From Sphingomonas panni (lineage in GTDB: Bacteria > Pseudomonadota > Alphaproteobacteria > Sphingomonadales > Sphingomonadaceae): a stretch of DNA of 64,000 nt. Positions 62,335 through 64,000 of the stretch are shown in pieces. Positions within the stretch are counted from its first letter, which is position 1. Each line of letters starts with the position of its first letter. The notes below the pieces were generated by a model. The model did not search any database. It saw nothing but the letters and a program-made list of their open reading frames with translations, and was not told where the DNA came from. Both the position numbers and the translations under genes were made by a program. Where the stretch lies: NCBI RefSeq assembly GCF_022664435.1, contig NZ_JAKREU010000007.1:186001-250000 (forward strand), in the 5' to 3' direction.

Positions 62335-63434
62335 TCGGCTTCGACCTGTTCGCGCGCGATCGCCCGCTCGATCATCAGCCGCGACCGTACGCCGCCGGCA
62401 TCGATGTTCAGCTTCAGCAGCTTGCGGTCGGGAAATTGCGTCAGGTTGCGCTGCTGCTGTTCGAGCATGTCGAGATCCTCCGAGAAGATCTTCCCCTGCC
62501 CTTCGCGGATCGTTTCGGTCAACGCCGCGTCATCGACCGCGAACTGCCGCGCCATGCCCCAGAAATACCAGTGCGACGTCTCCGTCTCCGGCGTGATGAA
62601 GTCGACGACGATGCTCGCCGCCTTCCTGTCCGCCGGCGCGTCGTACCCGCCCTCGCCCTGCAACGCGACGCCGACCTCGATCATCACATGGCTCGGCAGG
62701 CTGAAGCGGCACTTCTGCCACCGGTCGACGACGGCATCTTCGGGCAATCCCGCCCCCCGCAGTGCCATCTGCCAGAAGGGCGGCGCGGTCACCCCGTCCA
62801 TCGTCCGGCTGGTGACGACTTCGTCCGGTGTGACCTCGGTCTTGACCGGCGCCTCGTCGATCTCCTTCTGCCCGATGCTGCTCGCATGGACATAGGTTTC
62901 GTGGGTCAGGTCCATCAGGTTGTCGATCATCAGCCGGTAATCGCACGCGATATGGAACAGCCCCCCGCCATAGGCCCACTCGGTGCTTTCCGCCCAGGGG
63001 AGCGGATGCAGCTTGTCCGCCGACGCCTGTTCGGGATCGCCCGGCCACACCCAGACGAAGCCATAGCGTTCGATCACCGGGAAATTCCGCGCCGCGGGAA
63101 ACTTGCCGACCTGCTGCCCCGGCATATTGTCCGGTCGCCCTTTGCAGTTCAGCGCCAGCCCGTGATAGCCGCACACGATCGTGTCGCCGCGCACGAAGCC
63201 CAGCGACAGCGGCGCGCCGCGATGCGGGCAGAAATCCTCCAGCGCGACCACGCCGCCGCTCTCGGGTCGGAAGAACACCATGCGCCGCCCGGTGATCTGG
63301 CGCGCCAGCGGCTTGTCCGTGACTTCGGCGGCGGTCGCCGCGACATACCATGCGTTGACCGGCCAGGTGGCGCGCGGGGTCTCGGCGGCTTTGCTACGCG
63401 GTTTCGGCGGGGCGATGAGCGTGTCGGTGGTCAT
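62331..63434 (-). CDS. Rieske non-heme iron oxygenase, VanA/O-demethylase-like
   Basis: 367 residues from ATG 63434, preceded by AGGAGCAGGAC; the longer upstream frame lacks family similarity. Rieske ligands: [11 protein letters not shown] near residue 66 and CGYHGLAL near 86. The mononuclear iron site is [12 protein letters not shown] near residue 176 (Asp, His, His). Overall form matches the vanillate demethylase oxygenase/dicamba demethylase group rather than ring dioxygenases with a separate beta subunit, since no small subunit gene is present. With the ferredoxin and reductase it makes a three-component system. The likely reaction is O-demethylation or monooxygenation of a methoxylated aromatic acid. 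Confidence 0.92.
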   Translation of the reverse strand: MTTDTLIAPPKPRSKAAETPRATWPVNAWYVAATAAEVTDKPLARQITGRRMVFFRPESGGVVALEDFCPHRGAPLSLGFVRGDTIVCGYHGLALNCKGRPDNMPGQQVGKFPAARNFPVIERYGFVWVWPGDPEQASADKLHPLPWAESTEWAYGGGLFHIACDYRLMIDNLMDLTHETYVHASSIGQKEIDEAPVKTEVTPDEVVTSRTMDGVTAPPFWQMALRGAGLPEDAVVDRWQKCRFSLPSHVMIEVGVALQGEGGYDAPADRKAASIVVDFITPETETSHWYFWGMARQFAVDDAALTETIREGQGKIFSEDLDMLEQQQRNLTQFPDRKLLKLNIDAGGVRSRLMIERAIAREQVEAE

Positions 63435-63503
63435 GTCCTGCTCCTGTCCGGCCGTTCGCGACGGCTCTCGATCCATGACGCGATCGTATCAGTCGGACAT
63501 GCC

Positions 63504-63527
63504 ATAAGCATCGCACATCATGCTTAT
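63504..63527. promoter_or_regulatory. Inverted repeat beside the LysR-type operator
   Basis: ATAAGCA, a ten-base spacer, TGCTTAT. The right arm overlaps the left arm of the 19-bp palindrome at 63522-63540. This could be a second regulator site or the activation half of a LysR-bound region. Confidence 0.45.
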
Positions 63528-63540
63528 ACCCGGTATAAGC
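63522..63540. promoter_or_regulatory. Perfect 19-bp palindrome, likely LysR operator
   Basis: GCTTATACCCGGTATAAGC is perfectly symmetric around its centre and contains a T-N11-A core (TTATACCCGGTATAA). It lies 7 bp before the LysR ATG and 87 bp upstream of the oxygenase start, as expected for a LysR regulator controlling itself and the divergent gene. Confidence 0.75.
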
Positions 63541-63547
63541 CTTGGAT

Positions 63548-64000
63548 ATGCAGCTGCTCGACCTCAACCTGCTTCGTGTTCTCGACGCACTGTTTTCGCA
63601 CGGCAGCGTATCGGCGGCGGCCCGGTCGCTCGGCCTGACCCAGCCGGGGGTCAGCATCGCGCTGCGCCGTCTGCGCGAACATTTCGGCGACGAGCTGTTC
63701 GTGCGACAGGGCGGCGCGATGGTACCGACCGCCTTGGCCGGATCATTGCGCGAACCGGTGCTGCGAACGCTGGCGACGATCCAGTCCGAAATCCTGCCCG
63801 CCGGGCGGTTCGACCCCGCCCGTTCCGACCGCAGCTTCACCATCAGCCTGTCGGATCTGGGCGACCTGGTGTTCCTGCCCGATCTGATGGCGCGACTGCG
63901 GGAGCGGGCACCGGGGGTGACGGTACGGTCGGTCGCGGCCGATCCCGCCCGGCTGATCGACGGCATGGCGCAGGGCACGATCGACCTCGCCATCGGCCAC
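63548..64000 (+). CDS. LysR-family regulator, N-terminal part (runs off the window)
   Basis: 151 residues are visible from ATG 63548. It starts MQLLDLNLLRVLDALFSHGS, then the winged-helix recognition part VSAAARSLGLTQPGVSIALR and RLREHFGDELFVRQGG. The first part of the effector-binding domain (FTISLSDLGDLVFLPDLMAR) is also present. The short leader MQLLDLNLL and the motif FGDELFVR are typical of LysR/NodD-like proteins. It diverges from the Rieske oxygenase gene and most likely activates it on sensing an aromatic compound. The C-terminal half is outside the window. Confidence 0.92.
   Translation, partial: MQLLDLNLLRVLDALFSHGSVSAAARSLGLTQPGVSIALRRLREHFGDELFVRQGGAMVPTALAGSLREPVLRTLATIQSEILPAGRFDPARSDRSFTISLSDLGDLVFLPDLMARLRERAPGVTVRSVAADPARLIDGMAQGTIDLAIGH

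Overview
The window looks like chromosomal DNA of a high-GC alphaproteobacterium of the sphingomonad type (Sphingomonas or a close relative). The reasons are the very GC-rich third positions, four large TonB-dependent receptors, a Rieske-type aromatic oxygenase locus, a LytS/LytTR pair next to a receptor, and several families of short palindromic repeats, most of them in convergent inverted pairs between genes. I saw no rRNA, tRNA, CRISPR array, prophage or intact insertion sequence. Assignments are read from sequence motifs and remembered family features; no database search was run.

Layout. 1-262: start of a membrane protein that leaves the window on the minus strand. 372-6326 (+): a tightly coupled six-gene operon (DUF4129-like, DUF4350-like, MoxR ATPase, DUF58, SpoIIM-like, RDD membrane protein). 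6365-8917 (+): a MASE1-PAS-GGDEF diguanylate cyclase and a small membrane protein. 8940-16186 (-): a leucine/isovalerate degradation operon (isovaleryl-CoA dehydrogenase, both methylcrotonyl-CoA carboxylase subunits, a MaoC hydratase, a CitE-like lyase), interrupted by an unusual DUF3088 protein and a possible 42-residue ORF. 16376-20241: a metallo-beta-lactamase-fold hydrolase (-) divergent from clpB (+), which has a candidate heat-shock promoter. 20301-26712 (-): two large TonB receptors separated by an A+T-rich gap. 26984-28873 (-): MarC protein, folD and a GIY-YIG protein enclosed by inverted repeats.

29005-32908 (+): trehalose operon otsB, a GH15 glucoamylase/trehalase-like enzyme, otsA. 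33160-34680 (-): class I fumarase. 34806-39088 (+): a GGDEF-EAL-PilZ protein with a degenerate EAL site, and ligA. 39243-45164 (+): a third TonB receptor, then a coupled group of LytS-type kinase, LytTR regulator, TrhO tRNA hydroxylase and an unknown protein. 45172-46503: small proteins.

46654-58814 is a carbohydrate, probably pectin-related, locus: ExuT-like transporter, MhpD-like hydratase, LacI regulator, secreted carboxylesterase, ThuA-domain protein, pectate lyase, TonB receptor and GH43 enzyme. Three near-identical 14-16 bp operator-like sites lie in its control regions and suggest one LacI regulon. 59017-64000 is an aromatic O-demethylation-type locus: MHS-family transporter, MarR regulator, [2Fe-2S] ferredoxin, ferredoxin reductase, Rieske oxygenase and a divergent LysR regulator (cut by the window end), with a perfect 19-bp palindrome in the LysR/oxygenase gap.
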